Source of the DNA: DALYLB01 sp046154695
GTDB taxonomy: Bacteria > Acidobacteriota > Blastocatellia > RBC074
DNA length: 12,660 bases
Assembly: GCA_046154695.1 (NCBI GenBank)
Contig: JBJXFI010000222.1
Location: 1-12,660 of the forward strand
Direction: 5' to 3'
Made by a program: the position numbers and the translations under genes
Notes under the pieces: model-generated
The model's input: only the letters and a program-made list of their open reading frames with translations
What the model was told of the DNA's origin: nothing
Database searches by the model: none
Shown: positions 1 through 9,432 of the stretch, piece by piece
Numbering within the stretch: position 1 is the stretch's first letter
How the letters are laid out: the number at the start of each line of letters is the position of its first letter

Positions 1-1686
1 ATCGCGAACGTCAAGCTCAACCTCTATCGCGACGACGGCGACAAGGTCTTCAACAAGGCAATCGACTCGGCGGTTGGAATGACGACGACCAATTCGCAGG
101 GCGAGTACAGCTTCACGGGGCTGACGCCGGGCGATTACTTTATGGAGGTCGACGCGGCGAACTTCGCCTCGAACGGCCCGCTCGCGGGTTGTGTGAGCAC
201 CGTCGGCAGCGAGCCGCCGAACAACGACGCCGACAACGACGACAACGGATCGAACAGTCCGTACCCGGCGGGCAATCCGCCCGTGACGGGAGTCATCACG
301 CTCGTGCAGAACGCGGAGCCGATCAACGATGGCGACGGCCCGAACGGCAATAACACCGTCGATTTCGGTTTTGTAAATCCCCTCGGCGTGATCGTGTCCG
401 ACCCGATCACCTGTCTCGGTCCGGGCACCATTCTGTCGGTGCGCGCCGAGATGATGAATGTCGGCAGCGCGACACAGGCCGATAACCCGGGACCGGAGAT
501 GGCGATCAATCTGCCGCCAACGCTGGCAGCGGTGCAGGGCAGCGCTTCATCGCAGGGCGGCAGCGGCAGCCCCTCCATTCTCGGCGCGGTGGGAAGCTCG
601 CAGCAGGTCGTCTGGAACGGCTCGTTCATGCCGGGCGAAATCGTGGTTGTGACCTACCAGGTGCAGGTTGTGAACAGTGTTCAACCGGGCACGGAACTGT
701 GCATTCCGACGACGGCCAATTTCGACGCCGACACCAACGGCTCGAATGAAACGGCGGTCACGATTTCGACCTGCGTGACGGTCAACTGCCAATCGATCGG
801 CCCGGGCATCCAGACCGATCCAGGCAGTTCGGTGTTGATCTATCCGATCTACACTTCCAGCCCGTCGAATTCGAACGCGCAGAACACGCGCATCAGTCTG
901 ACGAACGTCAATACGGCGGCCGCGCAGCCGGTGCATATGTTCTTCGTCGATGGGGCCAGTTGCTCGGTGTCGGACGCCTATCTCTGTCTGACGCCGAACC
1001 AGACGACGAGCTTCGTGATGTCCGATCTCGACCCGGGAACCACCGGGTACGTGATCGCCGTTGCCGTCGATCAGACCGGCTGTCCGGCCGCGTCCAACTT
1101 CCTGCTCGGCGATGCATACGTCAAGTTCGAGTCCGGTCACGCGGCCAATCTGAAGGCCGAGGCCGTGACGGCCATCCCCGGCGGGTTGCCCGCCTGCCAG
1201 GTCGGCTCGTCCGAGGCCACGCTCAAGTTCGACGGCATCAGCTATTCGCAACTGCCGCGCGCCGTGGCCGTCTCGGGAATCGCCGATCGCGCCAGCGGCA
1301 ACGACACGATGCTGATTCTGAACCGTCTCGGCGGCAACCTGGCGACCGGGCCGGAGCGGCTGGGCTCGATCTTCGGCCTCCTCTACGATGACGCCGAAAC
1401 GGCCTACAGCTTCTCCTTCAACCCGGGAAGCTGCCAGTTCCGTTCGATCATCTCCAACGCCTTCCCGCGCACCACACCGCGCGTGGAAAGCGTCATCGGC
1501 GCGGGTCGCACCGGCTGGATGAAGCTCTGGTCCCAGACCGAAGCCGCCATCTCCGGCGCGATCATCAACCGCAATCCGAATTCGGCGGCCTCGGCGCAGG
1601 CCTATAACCAGGGGCACAATCTTCACGTCCTGACCCACACCCCCTCGGCCAGCGTGACGATCCCGGTCTTCCCGCCGAGCTGCTGA
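1..1686 (+). CDS. Partial secreted/surface protein: SdrD-B domain, DUF11-like domain and acidobacterial-type C-terminal region
   Basis: The reading frame is open from base 1, so the gene begins upstream of the window; 561 residues are visible. Residues 1 to about 127 form an SdrD B-like (Cna-B type) fold: they begin with LYRDDGD, continue with GEYSFTGLTPGDYFMEV, have an acidic Asp/Asn-rich calcium-loop-like stretch, and close with DFGFVNP. Residues about 128-262 resemble a DUF11/CARDB-like beta domain. Residues about 263-561 are a Cys-containing, Ser/Thr/Asn-rich extracytoplasmic region with no catalytic motif that I recognise; it resembles C-terminal regions I remember from acidobacterial secreted proteins. 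The protein probably sits outside the cell or on its surface in an adhesive or structural role. No LPXTG motif or C-terminal membrane segment is visible; the chain ends in FPPSC. ATG at 79 is internal to the B domain and is not the true start. Confidence 0.8.
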   Translation: MANVKLNLYRDDGDKVFNKAIDSAVGMTTTNSQGEYSFTGLTPGDYFMEVDAANFASNGPLAGCVSTVGSEPPNNDADNDDNGSNSPYPAGNPPVTGVITLVQNAEPINDGDGPNGNNTVDFGFVNPLGVIVSDPITCLGPGTILSVRAEMMNVGSATQADNPGPEMAINLPPTLAAVQGSASSQGGSGSPSILGAVGSSQQVVWNGSFMPGEIVVVTYQVQVVNSVQPGTELCIPTTANFDADTNGSNETAVTISTCVTVNCQSIGPGIQTDPGSSVLIYPIYTSSPSNSNAQNTRISLTNVNTAAAQPVHMFFVDGASCSVSDAYLCLTPNQTTSFVMSDLDPGTTGYVIAVAVDQTGCPAASNFLLGDAYVKFESGHAANLKAEAVTAIPGGLPACQVGSSEATLKFDGISYSQLPRAVAVSGIADRASGNDTMLILNRLGGNLATGPERLGSIFGLLYDDAETAYSFSFNPGSCQFRSIISNAFPRTTPRVESVIGAGRTGWMKLWSQTEAAISGAIINRNPNSAASAQAYNQGHNLHVLTHTPSASVTIPVFPPSC

Positions 1687-1694
1687 CCACTTGC

Positions 1695-1719
1695 CCGGGG
1701 AAGGGGCGGCCTTCCCCGG
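1695..1719 (+). terminator. Hairpin just after the surface-protein gene
   Basis: Perfect 10-bp stem (CCGGGGAAGG and its complement) with a 5-nt GGCGG loop, starting 8 nt after the stop codon. It is very stable, but only a short TTTT lies about 13 nt further on, so alone it is a poor intrinsic terminator. It could protect the 3' end or assist the stronger terminator downstream. Confidence 0.5.
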
Positions 1720-1789
1720 ATCGTTCCATACGTTTTCGTCCCGCGCCGCGCTATTGAGACTTGTCTGGGGAAGCGCGGCGGTTTTGGGA

Positions 1790-1836
1790 GCGGAAAAGGC
1801 TGATTGCAGGGGTGCCAGCCTTTTCCGCATTTTTTT
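1790..1836 (+). terminator. Strong intrinsic terminator for the rightward gene
   Basis: Perfect 13-bp stem (GCGGAAAAGGCTG at 1790-1802, complement at 1816-1828), 13-nt loop, followed directly by A and seven T residues (1830-1836). The T-tract is on the + strand only: reading leftward, the hairpin is followed by TCCCAAAAC. It therefore ends rightward transcription from the surface-protein gene, about 30 bp before the end of the leftward ceramidase-like gene. Confidence 0.85.
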
Positions 1837-1866
1837 GCCCGCGATCCGATTTCATTCGGCTTCCCC

Positions 1867-3174
1867 TCATTTGATCTTGCCGAGCATCTGATAGATTCGG
1901 AGCAGCGCCGTGTTCATCATCTCCTCGCCGGCGCCGACCGCGGCCGGCGCGACCTGATTGTCCGCGCCGTAGCCGCCTTCCGCCACGCCCTCGATCGTCG
2001 GAAAGTACTGGTGGTATCCATTGCAATATCCGAAGAAGAAGAGCTGTCGGACGCGGGCGCGCTCCTTCAGCCGGATCGCGTGGTTGCTGAAGAACTCGCC
2101 CGACACACCGATGAGCGCGATGTCATTGTTGAGCAGCGCGACCGTCAGGCGGGGCCGAACGCCCTCCGCATATTCATCCACGTAATTGGGGATCAATTCC
2201 GGGAAGAAGGCCTTTTCGTAGAGGGCGCGCACGACGGGATTGTTGAGGTCGGTCCGGGATTCGTATTTGAAGCGCTCTTCCCGCGCCTGCAGCGAGGGCT
2301 GTTTGACCTCTTCCGTCGTGAGGCGCAGCGCGAGCCTGGCGGCTTCGGCGCCGAGCGCCTGCCCATACCCCAGAAAGTCCTTGCCGTTCGGATTGGTCGA
2401 TTGATCGCCGGCCGCGCCATTCATGAAGATGACATTCGGCGCGCCCGTCGCGCGGGCGACCTCCGCCTTCAGCGCGCCGACATAATCGGCCGAGAATCGC
2501 AGGGTGGTCGCGGGGATCATCGTCGGATGGGCGGTGAAATTGACGAGGATCGCGACCGGCTTTCCGGCCGTGTCGTCGATGCGCATGACGGCGAGCTCCC
2601 GATCGCTCGGCTTGACGGGCTGTTTGGTGTGGCGGTTGCGGTTGAATCCCTCCAGCGAAACCGAGCCGGTGGCCATTCGCGCGGGCGCGAGGCGGGCATC
2701 GGCATCGAGAACGGCGGCGGCGATGGCGTCCTCCATCTCGCGGTAATATCGGATCGCGGCATCGAAGCGCCCCCCGCCTTTGCCGGGTGCGTCGGTCAGT
2801 TCGAGCACCGGCGAGTGATGGGTGTGCGACCCGGCGATGAAGGAGAACTCGATCCCCGCCTCGCGCCGGATTCGCTCGCGTATGCGCTGCAGCGAGCCCT
2901 CGGCCGGCGCGCGGCCAAGATCCAGGCCGACGATCGCCAGCTTGCTCCCGCCCGCCTGCAGAACCAGCGCCTCGGCGTGCAGCGGATCGAGCACGCCGAC
3001 CGACAGCGCGTCATGCCGCGCGCCATAGCCCCACATCGGGACCGGCTCGCGCGGCGTGATCTCGCGCCGCGCCGCCCCCGCCTTGAAGACTCCCGCGGAG
3101 GGCTGCGCCGCGATGGCCTGGCCGAAGCCCGCCGCGACGCAGAAGAGCATTGTGAAAAGCAGCGACTTTTTCAT
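1867..3174 (-). CDS. Short neutral/alkaline ceramidase-like secreted hydrolase
   Basis: 435 aa with a signal peptide (KK, then a hydrophobic stretch, cleavage near AIAAQ at residue 24). The body matches the N-terminal catalytic domain of neutral/alkaline non-lysosomal ceramidases, zinc amidases that split N-acyl-sphingosine. Likely zinc ligands by motif are His117/His119 in SHTHHSP, His216 in NFTAHPTM, Glu360 in SGEFF and Tyr402. GDQS with Ser259 matches the GDVS nucleophile motif of true ceramidases. It is clearly shorter than full ceramidases (over 600 aa) and lacks their C-terminal immunoglobulin-like domain, so a different secreted amide or ester substrate is plausible. The start ATG overlaps the stop of the upstream dehydrogenase as ATGA and has GGAG 5 nt before it, which indicates translational coupling. 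Family assignment is fairly sure; substrate is unknown. Confidence 0.82.
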   Translation of the reverse strand: MKKSLLFTMLFCVAAGFGQAIAAQPSAGVFKAGAARREITPREPVPMWGYGARHDALSVGVLDPLHAEALVLQAGGSKLAIVGLDLGRAPAEGSLQRIRERIRREAGIEFSFIAGSHTHHSPVLELTDAPGKGGGRFDAAIRYYREMEDAIAAAVLDADARLAPARMATGSVSLEGFNRNRHTKQPVKPSDRELAVMRIDDTAGKPVAILVNFTAHPTMIPATTLRFSADYVGALKAEVARATGAPNVIFMNGAAGDQSTNPNGKDFLGYGQALGAEAARLALRLTTEEVKQPSLQAREERFKYESRTDLNNPVVRALYEKAFFPELIPNYVDEYAEGVRPRLTVALLNNDIALIGVSGEFFSNHAIRLKERARVRQLFFFGYCNGYHQYFPTIEGVAEGGYGADNQVAPAAVGAGEEMMNTALLRIYQMLGKIK

Positions 3175-4067
3175 TTCTTCTCCAGGCCGGCGAGGCGCTC
3201 AAAGACGCGGACGAGCGATTGGGTTCCGTCATCTCCGCGGCCTTCGGCCTCGACGGCGGCGAACATCTGATGGGCCAGCGAGGCGCCGGGCAGCGGGACC
3301 TGATTCGCGCCGGCCGAGCTCATCACGAGCCGCAGATCCTTTTGCTGCAGCCGCACCATAAAGGCTGGCTTGAAGTCGCGATCGATCATCTTCCTGCCCA
3401 GCACTTCGAGCGCCCAGGAATTGGCCGCGCCGCCGGTCAGGGCCTGATGGAGAACGGAAAGATCCAGGCCCGCCTTCGCGCCGAAGGTGAGCGCCTCGCA
3501 GACGCCGACCAGATTGACCGCGACCAGAATTTGATTGCAGAGCTTTGCATACTGCCCATTTCCGGCCGGGCCGAAATGGGTGATGCGCTTGCCCATCGCC
3601 TCGAGGACGGGCCGGGCCTTGTCGAGCGCCTGCGGGTCGCCGCCGACCATGATCGTCAGCGTCCCCTCGATCGCCCCCTTTTCTCCGCCCGAAACCGGCG
3701 CGTCGAGCCAGATGAGGCCCCGGGCATCGGCCTCGGCGGCAAGATCCTGCGTGGCCTGCGGCGAGATCGTGCTCATGTCGATGAGGATCGTTCCCGGCCT
3801 CGCCGTCTCGAAGACCCCGCCCGTTCCGCGCGCGACCGCGACCACATCCGGCGTATCCGTCACGATGTTGACGATGATCTCGGCCGCCGCGGCAACCTCG
3901 GCCGCGGTTCCGACGCCCGTGATCGAACCGAGCGCGGCGTTCTCGGCGGCGAACCGCTCCGCCTTGCCGGGCGTTCGCGTGGCTACCGTCAATGAAAAGC
4001 CGGCCTTCGCGAGATTGCGCGCCATCGGCGCTCCCATGATGCCGAGGCCGATAAATCCGATCTGCAT
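3171..4067 (-). CDS. NAD(P)-dependent beta-hydroxyacid dehydrogenase (3-hydroxyisobutyrate dehydrogenase / tartronate semialdehyde reductase family)
   Basis: 298 aa cytoplasmic Rossmann enzyme of usual family length. The N-terminal dinucleotide motif is GFIGLGIMG (residues 4-12). The substrate-binding signature DAPVSGGEKGAIEGTL spans 122-137. Catalytic Lys175 lies in GQYAKLCNQ with Asn179 beside it, and KDL is at 243-245. The family reversibly oxidises short beta-hydroxyacids such as 3-hydroxyisobutyrate, tartronate semialdehyde or glyoxylate-type substrates; the exact one cannot be read from sequence. The frame stays open upstream to about 4979, but the start is set by the Rossmann motif beginning MQIGFIG and by GGAG 10 nt before the ATG; anything upstream reads over the divergent S9 gene. 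It is first in a leftward two-gene unit with the ceramidase-like gene. No convincing promoter was found upstream. Confidence 0.9.
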   Translation of the reverse strand: MQIGFIGLGIMGAPMARNLAKAGFSLTVATRTPGKAERFAAENAALGSITGVGTAAEVAAAAEIIVNIVTDTPDVVAVARGTGGVFETARPGTILIDMSTISPQATQDLAAEADARGLIWLDAPVSGGEKGAIEGTLTIMVGGDPQALDKARPVLEAMGKRITHFGPAGNGQYAKLCNQILVAVNLVGVCEALTFGAKAGLDLSVLHQALTGGAANSWALEVLGRKMIDRDFKPAFMVRLQQKDLRLVMSSAGANQVPLPGASLAHQMFAAVEAEGRGDDGTQSLVRVFERLAGLEKK

Positions 4068-4140
4068 GGAATGAATTCTCCTTCTTGCAAGTTGTGAGGC
4101 GCAACCATGCCACAGCCGGTTTATCGTGGCAATTGCCCCC

Positions 4141-4209
4141 GTTTGGAGTTCCGCGTTTACGCGGCGGCCTCGGCAAGCAAGGCAGCCGCCTGAAGGCGGA
4201 ACTCCGAAC
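4141..4209. repeat. Intergenic inverted-repeat element of the GAGTTCCGC family
   Basis: The outer arms are 14 bp: GTTTGGAGTTCCGC at 4141-4154 pairs with GCGGAACTCCGAAC at 4196-4209 with one G-T mismatch. The inner part holds two more small hairpins, CCGCG-TTTA-CGCGG (4151-4164) and CCGCCT-GA-AGGCGG. Its first 18-20 bases nearly match the element at 12391, so this is a dispersed, REP-like or non-autonomous intergenic repeat. It ends 10 bp before the -35 box of the S9 peptidase promoter. Confidence 0.7.
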
Positions 4210-4218
4210 GTGGGCCGA

Positions 4219-4247
4219 TTGACTCTGTGGTGGGTGCGATGTTTAAT
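4219..4247 (+). promoter_or_regulatory. Sigma70-type promoter for the S9 peptidase gene
   Basis: TTGACT (4219-4224), a 17-bp spacer, then TTTAAT (4242-4247). Transcription would start near 4254, giving a leader of about 84 nt before the ATG at 4338. This supports the downstream start, because the ATG at 4227 would lie inside the promoter. Prediction from consensus only. Confidence 0.6.
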
Positions 4248-4337
4248 GCTTTCGCAATTCCCATATCGACTCTTTCTACGACAATTCGGCAACCGATATC
4301 GCGCATCTTTCGATTCGCGAGGAAAGCGAGGAACTTC

Positions 4338-6413
<2,076 letters not shown>

Positions 6414-6465
6414 GTCTCCGAATGGAGGCAGGGAAGCAGGACGGATCATCAGACGCAACCTAACC

Positions 6466-6496
6466 ATCGGCCCGCCGATCGCAGCGGCGGGCCGAT
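6466..6496. other. Perfect 12-bp hairpin between S9 peptidase and ubiE
   Basis: ATCGGCCCGCCG at 6466-6477 pairs perfectly with 6485-6496 around a 7-nt loop. No T-tract follows on either strand, so it is not a standard intrinsic terminator. It lies 21 nt before the ubiE start, where it could act as a 3' stabiliser for the peptidase transcript or affect ubiE translation. Function is inference. Confidence 0.6.
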
Positions 6497-6517
6497 TACG
6501 GACTTATTACAGAACTC

Positions 6518-7264
6518 ATGGCAGCCTCGAAAAAACTCAATCTCATCGAACACATCTCCTCGAAAGAGAAGAAGCAGGGCTATGTCAATCAGATGTTCGA
6601 GATCATCGCCCCCAAATACGACTTCATCACGGTCTTCCTCTCATACGGCATGGACCATAGCTGGAAGCGGAAGCTGGTCTCGATGGCCGGGTTGACGGGC
6701 GCCGAGCGTGTTCTCGACCTCGCGTGCGGAACCGGCGACATCACGTTTATGATGGCGAAGGAGCTGCCGTCGGGAGAGGCGATCGGGCTCGACATCACGC
6801 AGGGGATGCTGGTCATCGCCGAGCAGAAGCGGCGCGAGGCGCAGGCGTCGAACGTCGTCTTCAATCGGGCGGACATCATGCAGCTCCCGTATCCGGATGA
6901 GACCTTCGACCGGGTGACGGGCGGGTACGCGCTGCGCAACGTCCCGGATGTGGCGGGCGCGCTGGCCGAGATCCATCGGGTGCTCAAGCCGGGCGGACGA
7001 TTCCTTTCGCTTGATTTCGGGCATCCCCCGAACCGGCTCTATCGATGGGCCTATCTCAACTATCTGATCGCGGTCGGGTCGATCACGGGAATCCTGCTGC
7101 ACGGCGACGCCGACACGTATCGCTACATTCCGGAATCGCTCAAGCGGTATCCGGGGCAGCGCGGCATCGTGGAGATGATGACGAAGGCCGGCTTCGTCGA
7201 TTGCGGCTTTATCGATTTCATGGGCGGGATCATGGCCATCAACAAGGGGACCAAATCACGATGA
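6518..7264 (+). CDS. ubiE: UbiE/MenG-type quinone C-methyltransferase
   Basis: 248 aa class I SAM-dependent methyltransferase. Motif I is VLDLACGTGDI (residues 65-75), followed by the acidic LDI at 91-93. The family-specific parts are PKYDFITVFLSYGMDHSWK (32-50), GGYALRNVPDV (135-145), RVLKPGGRFLSLDF (154-167) and the C-terminal GDADTYRYIPESLKRYP block with MMTKAGF. The enzyme adds the ring methyl in the last step of menaquinone synthesis (demethylmenaquinone to menaquinone) or the matching ubiquinone step. If the host is an acidobacterium, menaquinone is the expected product and menG the apt name. Signature position Glu in FLxxEF is Asp166 here. No good Shine-Dalgarno precedes the ATG. The stop overlaps the next start as ATGA. 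Confidence 0.88.
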   Translation: MAASKKLNLIEHISSKEKKQGYVNQMFEIIAPKYDFITVFLSYGMDHSWKRKLVSMAGLTGAERVLDLACGTGDITFMMAKELPSGEAIGLDITQGMLVIAEQKRREAQASNVVFNRADIMQLPYPDETFDRVTGGYALRNVPDVAGALAEIHRVLKPGGRFLSLDFGHPPNRLYRWAYLNYLIAVGSITGILLHGDADTYRYIPESLKRYPGQRGIVEMMTKAGFVDCGFIDFMGGIMAINKGTKSR

Positions 7265-8208
7265 AGAGAATCGGATCCACGCTCCTGGTATGCGCCCTCT
7301 ACTGCTGGGTAATCAGCGCGGCGGGCGCGGTCGCCGTGAAACGGCCGCGTTTGACGGGCGTCGCGCATATGGCTCTCTATGTCAGCGATATCGAGAAGGC
7401 GCGCGGGTTCTATCGTGACTTCCTCGGTTATCAGGAGCCGTACGACCTGAAGAACGCCGACGGCTCGCTGAGCATGACCTTCTTCAAGGTCAACGAGAAT
7501 CAATATATCGAAATCTTCCCGGGATTGAAGCCCGAGCAGGACCGGCTCAACCATATCGCGCTGGAGACGGAGGATGCCGAGGGGCTGCGGGCGTATCTGG
7601 CCGCGCGAGGCGTCAAGACGCCGGAGCGCGCGGGCAAGGTGCGCATCGGGAACACGAGCTTCAACGTGAAGGATCCGGACGGGCACACGGTCGAGTTCAC
7701 GCAGTACGAGGCGGGCGGATGGACGCGGCGGGAGCAGGGGCGGTTTCTTTCGGACGCCCGGATCTCGACGCGCATTCTGCATCTCGGCATCCTGGTCGGA
7801 GACGCTCCGGCCGCGATGAAGTTCTATACCGGTGAGCTGGGATTGAAGGAGTTCTGGCGCGGGGCCGCGCGTGAGTCCGCGACGGCTTCGTGGATCAACA
7901 TGCGTCTGCCGGAGAGCGAGGACTATCTCGAATTTATGCTTTACACGGACCTGCCCGCCGGGGACCGGCGCGGCTCGCAGCACCACATCTGCCTGGAGGT
8001 CCCCGATATCGAGAAGGCAAAGGCCCGGCTCGAAGCCCTGCCCTATCGCAAGTCCTACACCCGCGCGCTGGAGATTCGCACCGGCATCAACCGGCGACGG
8101 CAGCTCAACCTCTTCGATCCGGACGGCACCCGCATCGAACTGATGGAGCCCCGCACGGTGGACGGCGTTCCTCCGCCCTCCACGACGCTGCCGCTGCCGG
8201 GAAAATAG
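7261..8208 (+). CDS. Exported two-module VOC (glyoxalase/bleomycin resistance/dioxygenase) superfamily protein
   Basis: 315 aa. An N-terminal signal peptide is likely: MKR, a hydrophobic run, cleavage near AVA at 23-25. Two VOC modules follow, about residues 31-150 and 168-298. Each keeps a full set of candidate metal ligands: His36, Glu84, His98, Glu145 in the first, and His174, Glu224, His242, Glu293 in the second. The KDPDGHTVEF and FDPDGTRIEL endings are typical of the fold. VOC proteins include glyoxalase I, extradiol dioxygenases, epimerases and antibiotic-binding proteins; the substrate cannot be told. The start codon shares ATGA with the ubiE stop, and AGGGGA lies about 10 nt upstream inside ubiE, so translation is coupled. 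The frame is open upstream to 7045, but that part reads over ubiE. Confidence 0.83.
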   Translation: MKRIGSTLLVCALYCWVISAAGAVAVKRPRLTGVAHMALYVSDIEKARGFYRDFLGYQEPYDLKNADGSLSMTFFKVNENQYIEIFPGLKPEQDRLNHIALETEDAEGLRAYLAARGVKTPERAGKVRIGNTSFNVKDPDGHTVEFTQYEAGGWTRREQGRFLSDARISTRILHLGILVGDAPAAMKFYTGELGLKEFWRGAARESATASWINMRLPESEDYLEFMLYTDLPAGDRRGSQHHICLEVPDIEKAKARLEALPYRKSYTRALEIRTGINRRRQLNLFDPDGTRIELMEPRTVDGVPPPSTTLPLPGK

Positions 8209-8241
8209 GCTTGGAGACAAACGCGATTCCCGCCCTCGCGG

Positions 8242-9204
8242 TTACATCACTCTGTCTTTCAACTCTTCCTTCGACAGAAATCGATTCAGGTTATCCAGGA
8301 AGTGGCGAACCAGGCGTTCCTTCTCGCCGATGTGCCCGCCGGCCGTGTGCGAAGTGATGTGGCAGTTGGGAGCCGTCCAGAGCGGATGGTCGGGAGGAAG
8401 CGGCTCGGGATCGGTGACGTCCAAGAAGGCCGCCGCCAGATGCCCGGAAGAGAGGGCCGCAAGCAGCGCCGCCTGATCGACCGTCGATCCGCGGCCGATG
8501 TTGTAGAAGATCGCGCCGGGTTTCATTCGCCCCAGTCTCCCTTCATTCATGAATCCGCGCGTGGCGTCGCCGGCCGGCAGCAGATCGATGACGTGATCGG
8601 CGAGCGGCAGATGCCGGTCCAACTCGGCCTCGGTGATCATTCGCACCCGGTCATTCGCCGTGGTTTGCCTTCGCAATCCGATCAGCTTCATCTCGAACGG
8701 CGCCAGCAGCTCCGCCAGGCGCCGGGCAATCGCGCCGAACCCGAGCAGCAACACCGTCTGTCCGTTCAGAAGCCAGGCGCCGGCGCGCAACTCCATCATC
8801 GGCCATGAATGGTCGCCGCGTTGCACGGCGAAGGATTGCGGAAGCCGCCGCGCCAGGCTCATCATCATCGCAAGCGCGTGCTGCGCGCAGGGTTCGTCAT
8901 AGACCGAGGAACTGTTCGTCAGCGCGCCCCCGCGCGCCTGCAGCGCCGCCCTCACCTCCGGAATTTCATACCGGTCATACCCGGCGGAATCCAGATGAAC
9001 CCATTGCAACGAGGCCGAGTCCCGCACCACCCGCGGATCGGGCTGGCCAAACGCCGCGTCCGCGCTCCCCAATAAAGACGCGTCCTTCGTCGCGCTCCCC
9101 GTCGGCCTCACCCATTGATGGTCCGCGACGCCCCGCGCCAGCATCTCCATCGCCGCTTCATGGTAGCTCACATTGATCCAGATCCTCAGCCCGCGGTTTG
9201 TCAT
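8242..9204 (-). CDS. D-2-hydroxyacid dehydrogenase (glyoxylate/hydroxypyruvate reductase-like)
   Basis: 320 aa, cytoplasmic, usual length for the NAD(P)-dependent D-isomer-specific 2-hydroxyacid dehydrogenase family. The substrate-binding lobe (1 to about 110 and the C-terminal tail) surrounds a Rossmann domain with VLLLGFGAIARRLAELL (151-167). Catalytic residues are Arg238 (YNIGRGS), Glu267 (DPEPLP) and His286 (TSHTAGGH). It reduces 2-ketoacids such as glyoxylate, hydroxypyruvate or related sugar-derived acids to D-2-hydroxyacids, or runs in reverse. Oddity: the third glycine of the GxGxxG motif is alanine (Ala160). Only a weak AAGGG lies about 13 nt before the ATG; no better start is in frame. 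It converges with the VOC gene (33-bp gap, no clear terminator) and diverges from the ROK operon. Confidence 0.87.
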   Translation of the reverse strand: MTNRGLRIWINVSYHEAAMEMLARGVADHQWVRPTGSATKDASLLGSADAAFGQPDPRVVRDSASLQWVHLDSAGYDRYEIPEVRAALQARGGALTNSSSVYDEPCAQHALAMMMSLARRLPQSFAVQRGDHSWPMMELRAGAWLLNGQTVLLLGFGAIARRLAELLAPFEMKLIGLRRQTTANDRVRMITEAELDRHLPLADHVIDLLPAGDATRGFMNEGRLGRMKPGAIFYNIGRGSTVDQAALLAALSSGHLAAAFLDVTDPEPLPPDHPLWTAPNCHITSHTAGGHIGEKERLVRHFLDNLNRFLSKEELKDRVM

Positions 9205-9257
9205 AACGGAATCACGGCCCTTCTCTTATCGTTGGTGTTCGATGCCCCAGGCGCGAG

Positions 9258-9287
9258 ATTCTATTTCCCCTCTCTTCCGCCCGTCAA
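9258..9287 (-). promoter_or_regulatory. Sigma70-type promoter for the D-2-hydroxyacid dehydrogenase
   Basis: Reading leftward, TTGACG (9287-9282), an 18-bp spacer, then TAGAAT (9263-9258). Predicted transcription start is near 9251, about 47 nt before the ATG at 9204. Consensus-based prediction. Confidence 0.55.
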
Positions 9288-9305
9288 AGCTCTTCCTTGG
9301 AAAAA

Positions 9306-9333
9306 GCGGCACAAGCTGGACAGCTTGTGCCGC
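9306..9333. repeat. Dispersed perfect palindrome (GGCACAAGCTG family), copy 1
   Basis: The 13-bp arms (GCGGCACAAGCTG and its complement) flank a 2-nt GA centre. It lies between the divergent genes, 18 bp beyond the -35 of the leftward promoter. Two further copies of the core occur at 12512 and 12641, so it is a dispersed repeat and not an operator private to this promoter. The 2-nt centre means the innermost pairs must open for a hairpin to form. Confidence 0.8.
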
Positions 9334-9403
9334 CATGCTTTTCATTGTTTCAGGGTGCCGCCACGCGACATGAATGACTCCTGAAAAAAAGAGACCGCGT
9401 TGT

Positions 9404-9432
9404 TTGACTTCACCCACACTCGTGTCTATATT
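9404..9432 (+). promoter_or_regulatory. Sigma70-type promoter for the ROK operon
   Basis: TTGACT (9404-9409), a 17-bp spacer, then TATATT (9427-9432). Transcription would begin near 9439, giving about 64 nt of leader. The operator described next overlaps the -10 box and the start point. Confidence 0.7.

Noticed and set aside
547..1830. Long leftward open frame opposite the surface-protein gene
   Set aside because: Low-information Arg/Gly/Asp composition and it runs through the terminator hairpins; the plus-strand frame has clear domains.
1804..3270. Long rightward open frame opposite the ceramidase-like gene
   Set aside because: Its product is Arg/Asp/Gly-rich with no domain pattern, while the opposite strand encodes a coherent secreted hydrolase; a high-GC antisense frame.
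3219..3995. Rightward 258-residue open frame opposite the beta-hydroxyacid dehydrogenase
   Set aside because: It mirrors the dehydrogenase coding strand and has no recognisable motif or ribosome-binding site.
4128..4137. GGCAATTGCC as an operator for the divergent genes
   Set aside because: A 10-bp palindrome alone is too short, and no promoter for the leftward gene could be placed beside it.
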